DNA of 6,830 bases from DATMNI01 sp035570275. GTDB lineage: Bacteria > Acidobacteriota > Terriglobia > Bryobacterales > Bryobacteraceae. The first letter of the stretch is position 1; each line of letters opens with the position of its first letter. Location: positions 1 to 6,830 of the forward strand of contig DATMNI010000434.1 in NCBI GenBank assembly GCA_035570275.1, read 5' to 3'. The translations under genes were made by a program, and so were the position numbers. Positions 1 through 5,921 of this stretch are shown in pieces. The notes beneath the pieces were generated by a model that was not told where the DNA came from, did no database searches, and saw only the letters and a list, made by a program, of their open reading frames with translations.

Positions 1-81
1 ACCGCGATCATCAGCACCCGGCTCGTTGTCGCGCCTGCGGTTACCGAGCGGTCTGCGACGAGGCACTTGGCTGAGCGGCAT
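1..81 (-). CDS. Partial reading frame running off the left edge, next gene of the cassette
   Basis: An ATG at 81-79 follows a purine-rich AGGTGA stretch about five bases upstream, in the spacing expected for a ribosome binding site. The ATG lies ten bases past the end of the ThiF-like gene stop. The frame is open for all 27 visible codons (MPLSQVPRRRP...) and leaves the window, so it would continue the same operon. The visible residues are basic and of low complexity and I recognise no family. A second frame is also open here but has no start codon near the ThiF stop. Known PRTRC genes not seen in this window (ParB-like, ParM/StbA-like D, protein A) are candidates by position only. Such a short stretch could also be open by chance. 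Confidence 0.35.
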   Translation of the reverse strand, partial: MPLSQVPRRRPLGNRRRDNEPGADDRG

Positions 82-91
82 TGCGGTCACC

Positions 92-883
92 TCACCGTCC
101 CTTTACCCGCCGCTTCCCCCTTATCTGAAGGGCACGCCACACTGCCGGATCGGCTGCCAGTGGCTGCACCCGGCTCCCAGCAACGTTTACGAAAGCGCCG
201 TGGTACGTGATCGAGCCATGGCGGAACAGTCTTGCCAAGAGTGCCAGAGCATGGTTGGCTAGCGTCGGATTTACGAACGGCTCCTGCCGTTCCAGTGCTT
301 CCACCGCACTACAACTCGGCAAACCGTCGTTGTCGAGCGACGGATCGATCAGTTCTGGGAACAATTCGGCGACGGTTCTCAGCCGGGTAGCCGAGCGTTT
401 GTTCTTCCAGTTCCAGGGCTGACCAAGCACGAACTGCCCGCCCGTTGCGTGATTTCCCAGATCAAGCCAAAACGAAACGCCGCTCCGCGGCCCCGTCACT
501 TTCTGAGCAATCATTTTCCGGGCCGCGCGGCTATCAACACACCCGATTAGGGTGTCCACCCGATCCAAGCTTGTTTGTTCCGAAAAGTGCTCAGGTACAG
601 CGTGCCACTTCAGGCCCCAGAAGAGATTCATGCGGGAGACAAGCACTACCGCCTTTGAATGTCCGATCTCGGCCTGGCTAAAGGGCTGCCGCACACAGTT
701 CGTGGGCGAGACGACGTCACCGTCCATCAACGTTACTTCGAGCCCGCCAGGGTGGCCGTGAACCAGCATCGCCTGGTGCAAATACGGCAGGCCAGCCGTG
801 ATTGCGCTGCCGTTTCCGCCGCAGCCGACGACCAGCACGCGTACGGGCCGACGGATCAATTCCGGTGACAGATGATGCTCCAC
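92..883 (-). CDS. PRTRC system ThiF/E1-like adenylyltransferase
   Basis: This 263-residue protein belongs to the ThiF/MoeB/E1 superfamily, which activates the C terminus of a ubiquitin-like or sulfur-carrier protein by adenylation. A Rossmann nucleotide-binding motif VVGCGGNGS lies at residues 18-26. It is followed by DGD at 54-56, N62 and R65-Q66, the usual ATP/Mg-contacting residues, and by CVDSRAAR at 115-122, the place of the conserved D-N/S-x-x-x-R segment. Cys191 in PSCSAVEAL lies where many E1-like proteins carry the thioester cysteine. No paired CxxC zinc motifs are visible. The layout and the C-terminal region (EPFVNPTLANHALALL) match the PRTRC ThiF family. Translation starts at GTG 883; an in-frame stop two codons upstream rules out a longer form, and AGGTGA precedes it. 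It begins three bases after the protein B stop, so it is almost certainly cotranscribed. The likely partner is the Ub-like protein C. Confidence 0.9.
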   Translation of the reverse strand: MEHHLSPELIRRPVRVLVVGCGGNGSAITAGLPYLHQAMLVHGHPGGLEVTLMDGDVVSPTNCVRQPFSQAEIGHSKAVVLVSRMNLFWGLKWHAVPEHFSEQTSLDRVDTLIGCVDSRAARKMIAQKVTGPRSGVSFWLDLGNHATGGQFVLGQPWNWKNKRSATRLRTVAELFPELIDPSLDNDGLPSCSAVEALERQEPFVNPTLANHALALLARLFRHGSITYHGAFVNVAGSRVQPLAADPAVWRALQIRGKRRVKGR

Positions 884-886
884 AAC

Positions 887-1594
887 TCACCTACGCTCCA
901 CGAACTGCCGCAAGGTTTCTCGTGCGTCCGTCAGGTACTCTACAGGGAACGGTTTCCGGCTCCCGACCAAGTGCCGGCACAAATCCAGAAAACCACCCGG
1001 AAAGCTCGTCAGACGCGCGGCTCCGTAGGCGTGCGTGAACTCGCTCTGAAAGAACCCCCTCTCCCATCCTTCCATCGCTTCCACACCCGACGACTCTGGA
1101 ACGCGCATCGTACCAATACAGATTTGGCCGGCGTCATTTCCGTTCCAAAACGGCGCAGTTCTCAGCTTCGCGATCGCAGTCGGCCGCTCGTTCTTCTCCA
1201 GAGCGCGTACCCATAGACTTCCGCCCGACACCTTGAACACCAGAGGTGGCACGGGATAGCGCTTCCCACTGAGGTTCTTTCCGGCTTCGCTTTGTTCACC
1301 GAAGAACAGCGTGCGATATTGAGCCGGTGTCCACCAAACCAACAGCTCTGAGGTTCGGACCAAAACGTTCGCCGGCAAGATCTCCGGCGGAATGTAGGTT
1401 CCCAGTCCGGCCGCCAACATTCGCAGGAATTCCGTGGTCAGCGATTCCGCCTCTCCCAGATACGGTGCACCGCCTCCTGGACCGGGCTTCGCAGGATGCC
1501 ACACCGCGAATGCGTCGGTTCCACCGCGATATACCAAGACTGCTCCGGTCAGCGCCATTTTCTGGCCGCCGCCAATACTTACGTTGACATTCAT
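887..1594 (-). CDS. PRTRC system protein B, E2-like
   Basis: This 235-residue protein matches PRTRC protein B, a family that comparative work groups with prokaryotic E2/UBC-fold proteins. The hallmark stretches are visible: VWWTPAQYRTLFF at 86-98, PPLVFKVSGGSLWVRAL at 116-132, and APFWNGNDAGQICIGTM at 147-163. Cys159 in GQICIG is the candidate thioester-accepting cysteine; it sits in the usual E2 context of a hydrophobic-Cys-hydrophobic-Gly turn after an Asn/Gly loop. A second Cys (206) near the end is less likely to be catalytic. The ATG at 1594 is preceded by a strong GGAGG about nine bases upstream, which favours it over the internal Met13. It lies 15 bases after protein F and directly before the ThiF-like gene, so an E2-like and an E1-like protein are encoded side by side. 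Family assignment is firm; conjugation chemistry is inferred. Confidence 0.9.
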   Translation of the reverse strand: MNVNVSIGGGQKMALTGAVLVYRGGTDAFAVWHPAKPGPGGGAPYLGEAESLTTEFLRMLAAGLGTYIPPEILPANVLVRTSELLVWWTPAQYRTLFFGEQSEAGKNLSGKRYPVPPLVFKVSGGSLWVRALEKNERPTAIAKLRTAPFWNGNDAGQICIGTMRVPESSGVEAMEGWERGFFQSEFTHAYGAARLTSFPGGFLDLCRHLVGSRKPFPVEYLTDARETLRQFVERR

Positions 1595-1609
1595 CGCAGC
1601 CCTCCTCCC

Positions 1610-2698
1610 CTACTCCACGAGTTCCATCGCGAGCTTGATGAGACGCACCCCTTCACGGAAGACATTGCACGCTACCTCCAGTGTTTGAAAAGCCGCGCGC
1701 ACGCTTTCGATGTCGCCGGATAGAAACGGCACGATCAGGTTCGGCTCAGGAGCGCACTCCAGCATCCCCTGGGCCTCCTCATCGAAGCAGCCTTCGATAG
1801 TGTCGTGTTTCTCAAAAACGGCGACCAAGGCCGGTACCGGTGGGTTCGAGTCCGCCAACCGCTCCTGGACCGACTCCGTAATCTTGGGCCTCTCCCCTTG
1901 CCGCGACGCCGCGCTGAGCGCCAGAACTCCCGCGAGGATGGCCCGGATCCCCCGGTTTCTCACTGTTTCGAGAAGCTGCTCGACGAACCGCTCTTTGAGC
2001 GGATTCCACCTTCGGCGCAAGCACTTTGGAGTGGCGCCGTCCACGTCCGGCAGTTCGACGGTCTCACCCTCCGGATCACCTTCGTACCACTCCCTCAGTT
2101 GCTCCACCCGCTCCGCGGCATCGCGATAGTCGTAGACCCGCACCCAACGATTCAGAGCGTGGGTGAAAAGATTGAAAAACGTGACGGGCAGTCTTGGGTG
2201 GACAGCTTCCAGCAATCGCAATGTCGGCCCTAGAACCACGTAGCCGGCGCTCTCCGGTTCCACCACCAGGTACATCTCATTTCCATCGGCTAGCTCTCCG
2301 ACCTCTGTTCCGCAGGGGTCCAGATTCGAAACTAACCCCACACCCAGGAATAGATCCGTATCGATCTCGTGACCACCGCGCGTGTCGATCCTATCCTTCA
2401 GCGTCTGCTCGATAAACCGGAACGGGTCCCTGCCAGCCCGGAACCACCCATCCGCCTGAGCGACACCGCTCGCGACGAGCGATTTCGACAGTCTGGCAGC
2501 GGCATTCAGCCCTCCGAAGAACTGATACTCCGTGGGAACTCCCCGCAGCGCCGGAATGCTCCAGTGGCAGCCCGAGGCAATCAGACCATCGGAGGTAGCC
2601 ACCCCGGAGGCGACGTCAAGCAACTGCCCGGTCCTCTTCGCTGCCCACTCTCCAGCGCCCGCGCGAGGATCACACTCGCGTTTTTCCAGTCCGGACAT
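1610..2698 (-). CDS. PRTRC system protein F
   Basis: With the start chosen here the product is 362 residues, close to what I recall for the PRTRC protein F family. The recognisable core is at about residues 153-218: VVLGPTLRLLEAVHPRLPVTFFNLF, then ALNRWVRVYDYRDAAERV, LREWYEGDPEGE and VELPDVDG. The rest is mostly helical and variable, with an acidic segment near 300-320. No catalytic motif is known to me and the molecular role is unknown. The ATG at 2698 has GAGAGG eight bases upstream. The frame stays open upstream to an ATG at 2788, but that extra 30 residues looks like a shadow of another frame and has a poorer context. The stop is 15 bases before protein B. The first 118 bases overlap a possible 78-codon ORF. 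This is the first certain cassette gene downstream of the mobile element, so its transcription may have been disrupted. Confidence 0.87.
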   Translation of the reverse strand: MSGLEKRECDPRAGAGEWAAKRTGQLLDVASGVATSDGLIASGCHWSIPALRGVPTEYQFFGGLNAAARLSKSLVASGVAQADGWFRAGRDPFRFIEQTLKDRIDTRGGHEIDTDLFLGVGLVSNLDPCGTEVGELADGNEMYLVVEPESAGYVVLGPTLRLLEAVHPRLPVTFFNLFTHALNRWVRVYDYRDAAERVEQLREWYEGDPEGETVELPDVDGATPKCLRRRWNPLKERFVEQLLETVRNRGIRAILAGVLALSAASRQGERPKITESVQERLADSNPPVPALVAVFEKHDTIEGCFDEEAQGMLECAPEPNLIVPFLSGDIESVRAAFQTLEVACNVFREGVRLIKLAMELVE

Positions 2699-2817
2699 TG
2701 CCTGTACCTCTCTAAAACTGTTTGTTGTGAAGCGTGCCGCCCTTGAGCAAGCAGTTCCAGTTCGGCCAGAGCTTCTTCCCTGCGGCATTCGTTTTCACGC
2801 CAGCTCTTCGGCTTCAT
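2581..2817 (-). CDS. Possible small ORF (78 aa) between the mobile element and protein F
   Basis: I do not recognise this ORF. It begins with ATG at 2817, with GGAG about eleven bases upstream, and encodes a charged, helix-rich N-terminal part (MKPKSWRENECRREEALAELELL..., then ERYRQCPDWKNASVILARALESG). The last 17 residues or so are rich in Pro/Gly and look non-native. It overlaps the start of protein F by 118 bases in a different frame. Bases 2699-2817 would otherwise be non-coding leader, and the charged sequence looks more protein-like than expected by chance. It could be a real overlapping gene of the cassette, the degraded end of a gene lost when the mobile element inserted, or a spurious ORF in GC-rich DNA. 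Confidence 0.38.
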   Translation of the reverse strand: MKPKSWRENECRREEALAELELLAQGRHASQQTVLERYRQCPDWKNASVILARALESGQRRGPGSCLTSPPGWLPPMV

Positions 2818-2890
2818 GGCGGATGTTTCTCCGGTGCGCGAGAGCGGACGCAACTTGGCCCTTCCGAAGGTTGCTCCGCTCCCTTGGACT

Positions 2891-2921
2891 TGTCCCCAAA
2901 TGTGAGACAAATGGTTAAGGC
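2891..2921 (+). repeat. Left terminal inverted repeat of the IS3-type element
   Basis: This end begins TGTCCCC and contains the cores GTGAGACAAA (2902-2911) and GTTAAG (2914-2919). Its inverted partner is at 5151-5181. It lies 30 bases upstream of the orfA start. Confidence 0.78.
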
Positions 2922-2950
2922 TCATTTTTCATTGAATGGAGAATTGAGTC

Positions 2951-3295
2951 ATGGGGTTGTCACGTAGGCAGTTCACCAAAGAATTCAAACTGGCCGCCGT
3001 GCGGCGGCTGGAACAAGGGGTATCGATCGCCGAAGCGGCGCGGGCGTTGGAGGTAAACCCCAACGTGCTGCACCGCTGGTGGCGGGAGTTCCGTCAGGGT
3101 CCGGGCAATGTGTTTCCGGGCAACGGAAAGCAGCGCTGGTCGGAGGGCCGGATTGCGGAGTTGGAGCGTAAGGTTGGTCAGCAGGCGCTGGAGATCGATT
3201 TTTTGAAGGGGTGCTTGCAGCGCATCGAGGAGCAGCGGATGCTGCAGGCACTGAATGGAAGTCCGCGGTCTACCGGAAGGTCCAAGAAGAAGTGA
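2951..3295 (+). CDS. IS3-family transposase OrfA
   Basis: This 114-residue protein is the DNA-binding subunit of an IS3-type transposase. Residues 1-50 form the helix-turn-helix of the HTH_Tnp_1 type (RRQFTKEFKLAAVRRLEQGVSIAEAARALEVNPNVLHRWWREF, with the recognition helix near 34-48). It is followed by a leucine-zipper-like segment at about 67-95 (RIAELERKVGQQALEIDFLKGCLQRI). Such zippers mediate OrfA multimerisation. The ATG at 2951 has GGAG nine bases upstream. A T6G stretch at 3199-3205, in the zipper region, is placed so that -1 slippage would join OrfA to OrfB as OrfAB. The frame is opposite to the PRTRC genes. The protein appears intact. Confidence 0.93.
   Translation: MGLSRRQFTKEFKLAAVRRLEQGVSIAEAARALEVNPNVLHRWWREFRQGPGNVFPGNGKQRWSEGRIAELERKVGQQALEIDFLKGCLQRIEEQRMLQALNGSPRSTGRSKKK
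3199..3205 (+). promoter_or_regulatory. Candidate -1 ribosomal frameshift site (T TTT TTG)
   Basis: Six T and one G are in register with orfA as GAT TTT TTG, which fits the X XXY YYZ slippery heptamer. A one-base backward slip here enters the orfB frame directly, with no stop before the catalytic domain. IS3-family transposases usually make the active OrfAB fusion this way, most often on A6G; T6G is a less usual version. I did not identify a stimulatory stem downstream. Confidence 0.55.
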
Positions 3296-4146
3296 AAGCC
3301 GACTGGGGACTGACGATTGCACGGATGGTGGAGCTGGGCGGCTTGAGCCGCGCCAGCTTCTACCGCTACGACGAAGACGCTGCTGAGCGGCCAGATCGCG
3401 ACATGGACCTGCGCGACGCCATCCAGCGGATCGCGCTGGAATGGCCCAGCTACGGCCGGCCGCGGATCACGGCCGCCCTTCGGCGGGAGGGGTGGGTGGT
3501 CAATCCCAAACGGGTTTACCGATTACTTCGGGAGGATAATCTGCTGTGCATCCGGAAGCGGAAGTTCGTGGTGACCACCGATTCCAATCATAATCGACGC
3601 GTTTATCCGAATCTGGCTGAGCAGATGACGCTCAATGGCATCAACCAGCTCTGGGTGGCCGATATCACTTACATCCGGCTGGAGGCGGAGTTTGTGTACT
3701 TGGCGGTGGTCATCGACGCCTTTTCGCGGCGCGTGATTGGCTGGGCGCTGGACAGCAGGGTGGAGGACGACCTCACCCTGGCAGCGCTCCGTATGGCACT
3801 GGAGTTGCGGCACCCGCCGGCGGGGTGCGTGCATCATTCCGATCGCGGCAGCCAGTATGCATCGGGAGATTACACCGACCTGTTGAAGGCCCACGGCTGT
3901 GAAATCAGCATGAGCCACAAGTCGAGCCCTTGGGAAAATGCGGGCTGCGAGTCATGGATGAAAACCCTGAAATACGAAGAGGTGTATCGGCAAGAATACC
4001 GCGACCTGGCCGAAGCGCGGGCTTCGTTGGCGTGCTTCATCGACAAGGTCTATAACCAGAAACGACTGCACTCGGCGCTGGGTTACCGGCCTCCGGTGGA
4101 GTTCGAGCAAGCACTGCTGAGGCGTGCCGCGGAGGCTGGATCATGA
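3211..4146 (+). CDS. IS3-family transposase OrfB, DDE integrase core
   Basis: OrfB is the catalytic part of the transposase and is expected to work as the C-terminal half of a frameshifted OrfAB. Numbering from the GTG at 3211, the protein has 311 residues. An HTH_21-like region lies at about 75-125 (RDAIQRIALEWPSYGRPRITAALRREGW and VNPKRVYRLLREDNL), followed by the rve/integrase core. The catalytic triad is complete: D151 in WVADITYIR, D211 in HHSDRGSQYAS and E247 in ENAGCESWMKTLKYE, with the family spacing of 35 residues between the last two. The K/RLHSALGYRPPVEFE ending is typical. The GTG is only the first possible start in this frame and overlaps orfA by 85 bases, so independent initiation is uncertain. 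The last 21 codons overlap the end of the convergent primase gene. No disruption is visible, so the enzyme may be active. Confidence 0.93.
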   Translation: MLAAHRGAADAAGTEWKSAVYRKVQEEVKADWGLTIARMVELGGLSRASFYRYDEDAAERPDRDMDLRDAIQRIALEWPSYGRPRITAALRREGWVVNPKRVYRLLREDNLLCIRKRKFVVTTDSNHNRRVYPNLAEQMTLNGINQLWVADITYIRLEAEFVYLAVVIDAFSRRVIGWALDSRVEDDLTLAALRMALELRHPPAGCVHHSDRGSQYASGDYTDLLKAHGCEISMSHKSSPWENAGCESWMKTLKYEEVYRQEYRDLAEARASLACFIDKVYNQKRLHSALGYRPPVEFEQALLRRAAEAGS

Positions 4147-5087
4147 GGGCACACAGCGCGCCCTGGGAAGGGAAAGGCTGCGCGTGCGACGGTGCGTCGC
4201 AGGTAGTCATCGGGATCAGCGTGGCGGCGGGGAAAATGCGGACTGGCGAGGCGAAGGATGTCTTGAATCTGAACAGCGGGCCTTCCCTGCGAGAGCAGGT
4301 GTCTGGCGACCCAAAGATCCACGATGCTCCAATCCGGCTGCGGGAAGCGTTCGCGAATCTGCCATCGCTGCATACAGGTCTGGTAGATCGCCACGGCCTC
4401 CTCGGCGCTGGCTGGTCCAGGATCTGTGGCAGTCCGGTTGATTGGAAGAGGCGAGGCCGGCGGTTGTATAGATTGCCTGATGGATTCCAACAACGACTCG
4501 CCGCGGGGCGCCAAACCAGCACGGGCGTGGACGAGTCTCACCCACGGGGCGTAGCGGCCGGGTGTGCGTCGTGCGGGTTTTTGATTGGTGAATCCAGCGA
4601 GTCGTCCCAAGTGACGCCAGTCGGCGCTAGCCCGATCGCCGCCGTAGAGGTGTGCCAAGTGCCTGCCGGCCGCGGTCGCCACGGCCGGCTCCAGCGGAGA
4701 GGAACTGAGGCGAATCCAAGCCTGCAGATGCGGAACGCACGTACTGTGACCGGGGCTGGTCTGCACCACCACACAGGGGTCATGTCCGTTGGCGCGCATG
4801 AGATCCACGGCCGTCGGATCGGCACGATCCAGATCGACCAGAATATAGCCGGCGTTTTGATTTCCGGCGTAGGGGTGAATATAAACGTCACAACCCTCGC
4901 AGTTGCGAGCGCGCAGAAAGCGGATGGTAGCAGCGCCCATCAACTGGGCTGCTGTCCAAAGTCGTTCCCCGGGAAACGGGCGGCCCGTCAGGTTATGAAT
5001 CAAACGGACCAAATACAGTTCGTTGGGCATCGCCGCGAGATGGCTACGGACGGCCTGCCAAGTCAGAAAAAATCCACGGTTGTCCAC
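4083..5087 (-). CDS. RepB-type DNA primase, apparent cargo of the IS3-type element
   Basis: This 334-residue protein resembles the RepB-like primase domain of plasmid replication proteins such as RSF1010 RepB', related to archaeo-eukaryotic primases that make short primers. The motifs are in order: a metal-binding D85-x-D87 in GYILVDLDRAD, SPGH (111-114) as the S-x-H motif, and DWRHLGRLAGFTNQKP at 156-171, typical of the family. A helical C-terminal domain at about 226-305 contains PDWSIVDLWVARHLLSQGR and RHADPDDYLRRTVARA. The catalytic and helical parts therefore look complete. Residues 115-120 (STCVPH) appear to be an insertion after the motif II His. The last 21 residues are antisense to the transposase 3' end and are probably not ancestral. 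The start is GTG 5087, with no good ribosome binding site; an in-frame TAA in the right inverted repeat (5153-5155) limits extension. It shares the strand of the PRTRC genes but lies inside the IS ends. Confidence 0.8.
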   Translation of the reverse strand: MDNRGFFLTWQAVRSHLAAMPNELYLVRLIHNLTGRPFPGERLWTAAQLMGAATIRFLRARNCEGCDVYIHPYAGNQNAGYILVDLDRADPTAVDLMRANGHDPCVVVQTSPGHSTCVPHLQAWIRLSSSPLEPAVATAAGRHLAHLYGGDRASADWRHLGRLAGFTNQKPARRTPGRYAPWVRLVHARAGLAPRGESLLESIRQSIQPPASPLPINRTATDPGPASAEEAVAIYQTCMQRWQIRERFPQPDWSIVDLWVARHLLSQGRPAVQIQDILRLASPHFPRRHADPDDYLRRTVARAAFPFPGRAVCPHDPASAARLSSACSNSTGGR

Positions 5088-5150
5088 GAACGCAATTGTG
5101 CAATCGAAGCAACAAGCCGTACAATGAATCCTCAGCGGACGGCTAACAGT

Positions 5151-5181
5151 GTCTTAACTGTTTGTCTCACTTCAGGGGGCA
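5151..5181 (-). repeat. Right terminal inverted repeat of the IS3-type element
   Basis: Read on the minus strand this begins TGCCCCC and carries the same GTGAGACAAA and GTTAAG cores as the left end, differing at 7 of 31 positions. It lies between the primase start and the protein C stop, about 1 kb from orfB, whereas IS3-family right ends normally follow orfB closely. Confidence 0.72.
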
Positions 5182-5203
5182 GGTTCACCTGCGTTCTTGT
5201 CTT

Positions 5204-5407
5204 TCAGCCCTTCGATCCTATAGCGCGCTCGAACGTATACTTCATCGTGTCGCCCACGGCTTCCGGCCCACTGATCGCCGCCGTCGCAATCTCCGGGTAT
5301 TGCAGGGATAGGACGCCTCTGACATCCTCTACGGTCATCGTGCTGTCCGGATCGCCCAGCTTAATTCCCTGGAACGAAAATTCACGGCGCATCGCTCTGG
5401 CCTGCAT
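5204..5407 (-). CDS. PRTRC system protein C, ubiquitin-like
   Basis: This 67-residue protein is PRTRC protein C, placed by comparative work among prokaryotic ubiquitin-like (Prok_Ub, beta-grasp) proteins. Characteristic positions are REFSFQG (8-14), GDPD (18-21), VEDVRGVLSLQYPEI (26-40), GPE (47-49), YTF (57-59) and the terminal GSKG. The chain ends in glycine without a tail, so no protease would be needed before activation by an E1-like enzyme. The ATG at 5407 has AGGAGG nine bases upstream and overlaps protein E by 26 bases. Met6 (5392) is a possible later start and would give the more usual short N terminus. It is the last cassette gene before the mobile element, whose right end lies 22 bases past the stop. 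The predicted partners are the ThiF-like and protein B products on the other side of the insertion. Conjugation is inferred, not shown. Confidence 0.92.
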   Translation of the reverse strand: MQARAMRREFSFQGIKLGDPDSTMTVEDVRGVLSLQYPEIATAAISGPEAVGDTMKYTFERAIGSKG

Positions 5408-5921
5408 GGCTTACATCCTCCTCGTTTTTTTCTTGTCCCGACGTCGGGCGCGGTGCCGCCTCATCTTGAGCTGGTAGATCGAAGAGGCTCAGCATTGGCG
5501 ATGGCGGCGGTGCAGGTGCTAGCTTGTCTTCCTGCTTCGGTGCGGGCTCGGCCGCCTTGCCCTTCGCTCCACCGTTCCCCACTGTCTTTTGCTTCTTCTT
5601 TAGTTCCTCGCGCGCGGCTTTCTCCGCCTCTTCACGCTCACGTTGAATTTCGGCGAGGTTGGTGCCCAACGCAACGTGGCCAGCCACGAATTCCCGCACC
5701 TGCGTCGGTAGTTCGCGGTCCAGTTCTTCGGGGGTTCCCGTGCAGCAGAACGGCGTCAACAGCGCCGCGTTCTCGCTGTCTTTCGTCCGTTTCGGAATCA
5801 CGGAAATCGTCAGGTGTTGCTCGTCGGCCTTCGACACGATCATCATCACCGTGCGGTCCGCGAGCATCGGCATCAGTTGGGCGAAAAAGCCGCCCGCAAT
5901 TGCTGTTGCTGGTGTACTCAT
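5382..5921 (-). CDS. PRTRC system protein E
   Basis: This 179-residue protein matches PRTRC protein E. The conserved N-terminal domain is at about residues 10-82: GGFFAQLMPMLADRTVMMIVSK, LTISVIPKRTKDSENAALLTPF and the family hallmark TGTPEELDRELP. A charged, probably coiled-coil helix follows at 88-112 (EIQREREEAEKAAREELKKK). The C-terminal third is Pro/Ala/Lys/Glu-rich and probably disordered. Embedded in it is MLSLF at 143-147, close to the beta-clamp-binding pentapeptide QL(S/D)LF. The biochemical role of the family is unknown. The ATG at 5921 has AAGGAG at good spacing; its first bases overlap the ssb stop as ATGA, suggesting translational coupling. Its own 3' end overlaps protein C. The association with ssb fits a role in DNA metabolism of the host element, which is inference. 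Confidence 0.87.
   Translation of the reverse strand: MSTPATAIAGGFFAQLMPMLADRTVMMIVSKADEQHLTISVIPKRTKDSENAALLTPFCCTGTPEELDRELPTQVREFVAGHVALGTNLAEIQREREEAEKAAREELKKKQKTVGNGGAKGKAAEPAPKQEDKLAPAPPPSPMLSLFDLPAQDEAAPRPTSGQEKNEEDVSHAGQSDAP

Larger units (their letters stand above)
2891..5181 (+). mobile_element. IS3-family element carrying a primase gene as cargo
   Basis: The element is bounded by imperfect inverted repeats at 2891-2921 and 5151-5181 that align without gaps at 24 of 31 positions and begin and end TG...CA, as IS3-family ends do. Inside are orfA and orfB of an IS3-type transposase on the plus strand, starting 60 bases from the left end, which is a normal spacing. An ordinary IS3 element would end shortly after orfB at 4146. 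Here the matching right end is about 1 kb further on, with a convergent RepB-type primase gene filling the extra space. Total length is 2291 bases, against roughly 1.2-1.5 kb for typical family members. No 3-5 base target duplication is seen (left flank GGACT, right flank GGTTC). Either the IS picked up a passenger gene, or ends of two IS copies have been brought together by rearrangement. Confidence 0.72.

Noticed and set aside
2581..2925. Longer form of the small ORF before protein F, starting at 2925
   Set aside because: That start lies inside the IS left end; the ATG at 2817 has a ribosome binding site and lies outside the element.
2880..2930. Outward promoter at the IS left end driving F-B-ThiF
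   Set aside because: A TTGTCT box is present on the minus strand, but no convincing -10 lies 16-18 bases downstream.
3523..3918. Minus-strand frame of 131 codons
   Set aside because: It lies wholly antisense to the DDE core of OrfB, and its composition is typical of a shadow frame.
4146..4180. A normal IS3 right end just after orfB
   Set aside because: I searched for TTTGTCTCAC or CTTAAC-like sequence here and found none; the only good match is at 5151-5181.
4143..5477. Long plus-strand open frame of 444 codons
   Set aside because: It is antisense to the primase and protein C, crosses the IS right end, and its translation has no recognisable domain. The minus-strand frames carry clear family motifs.
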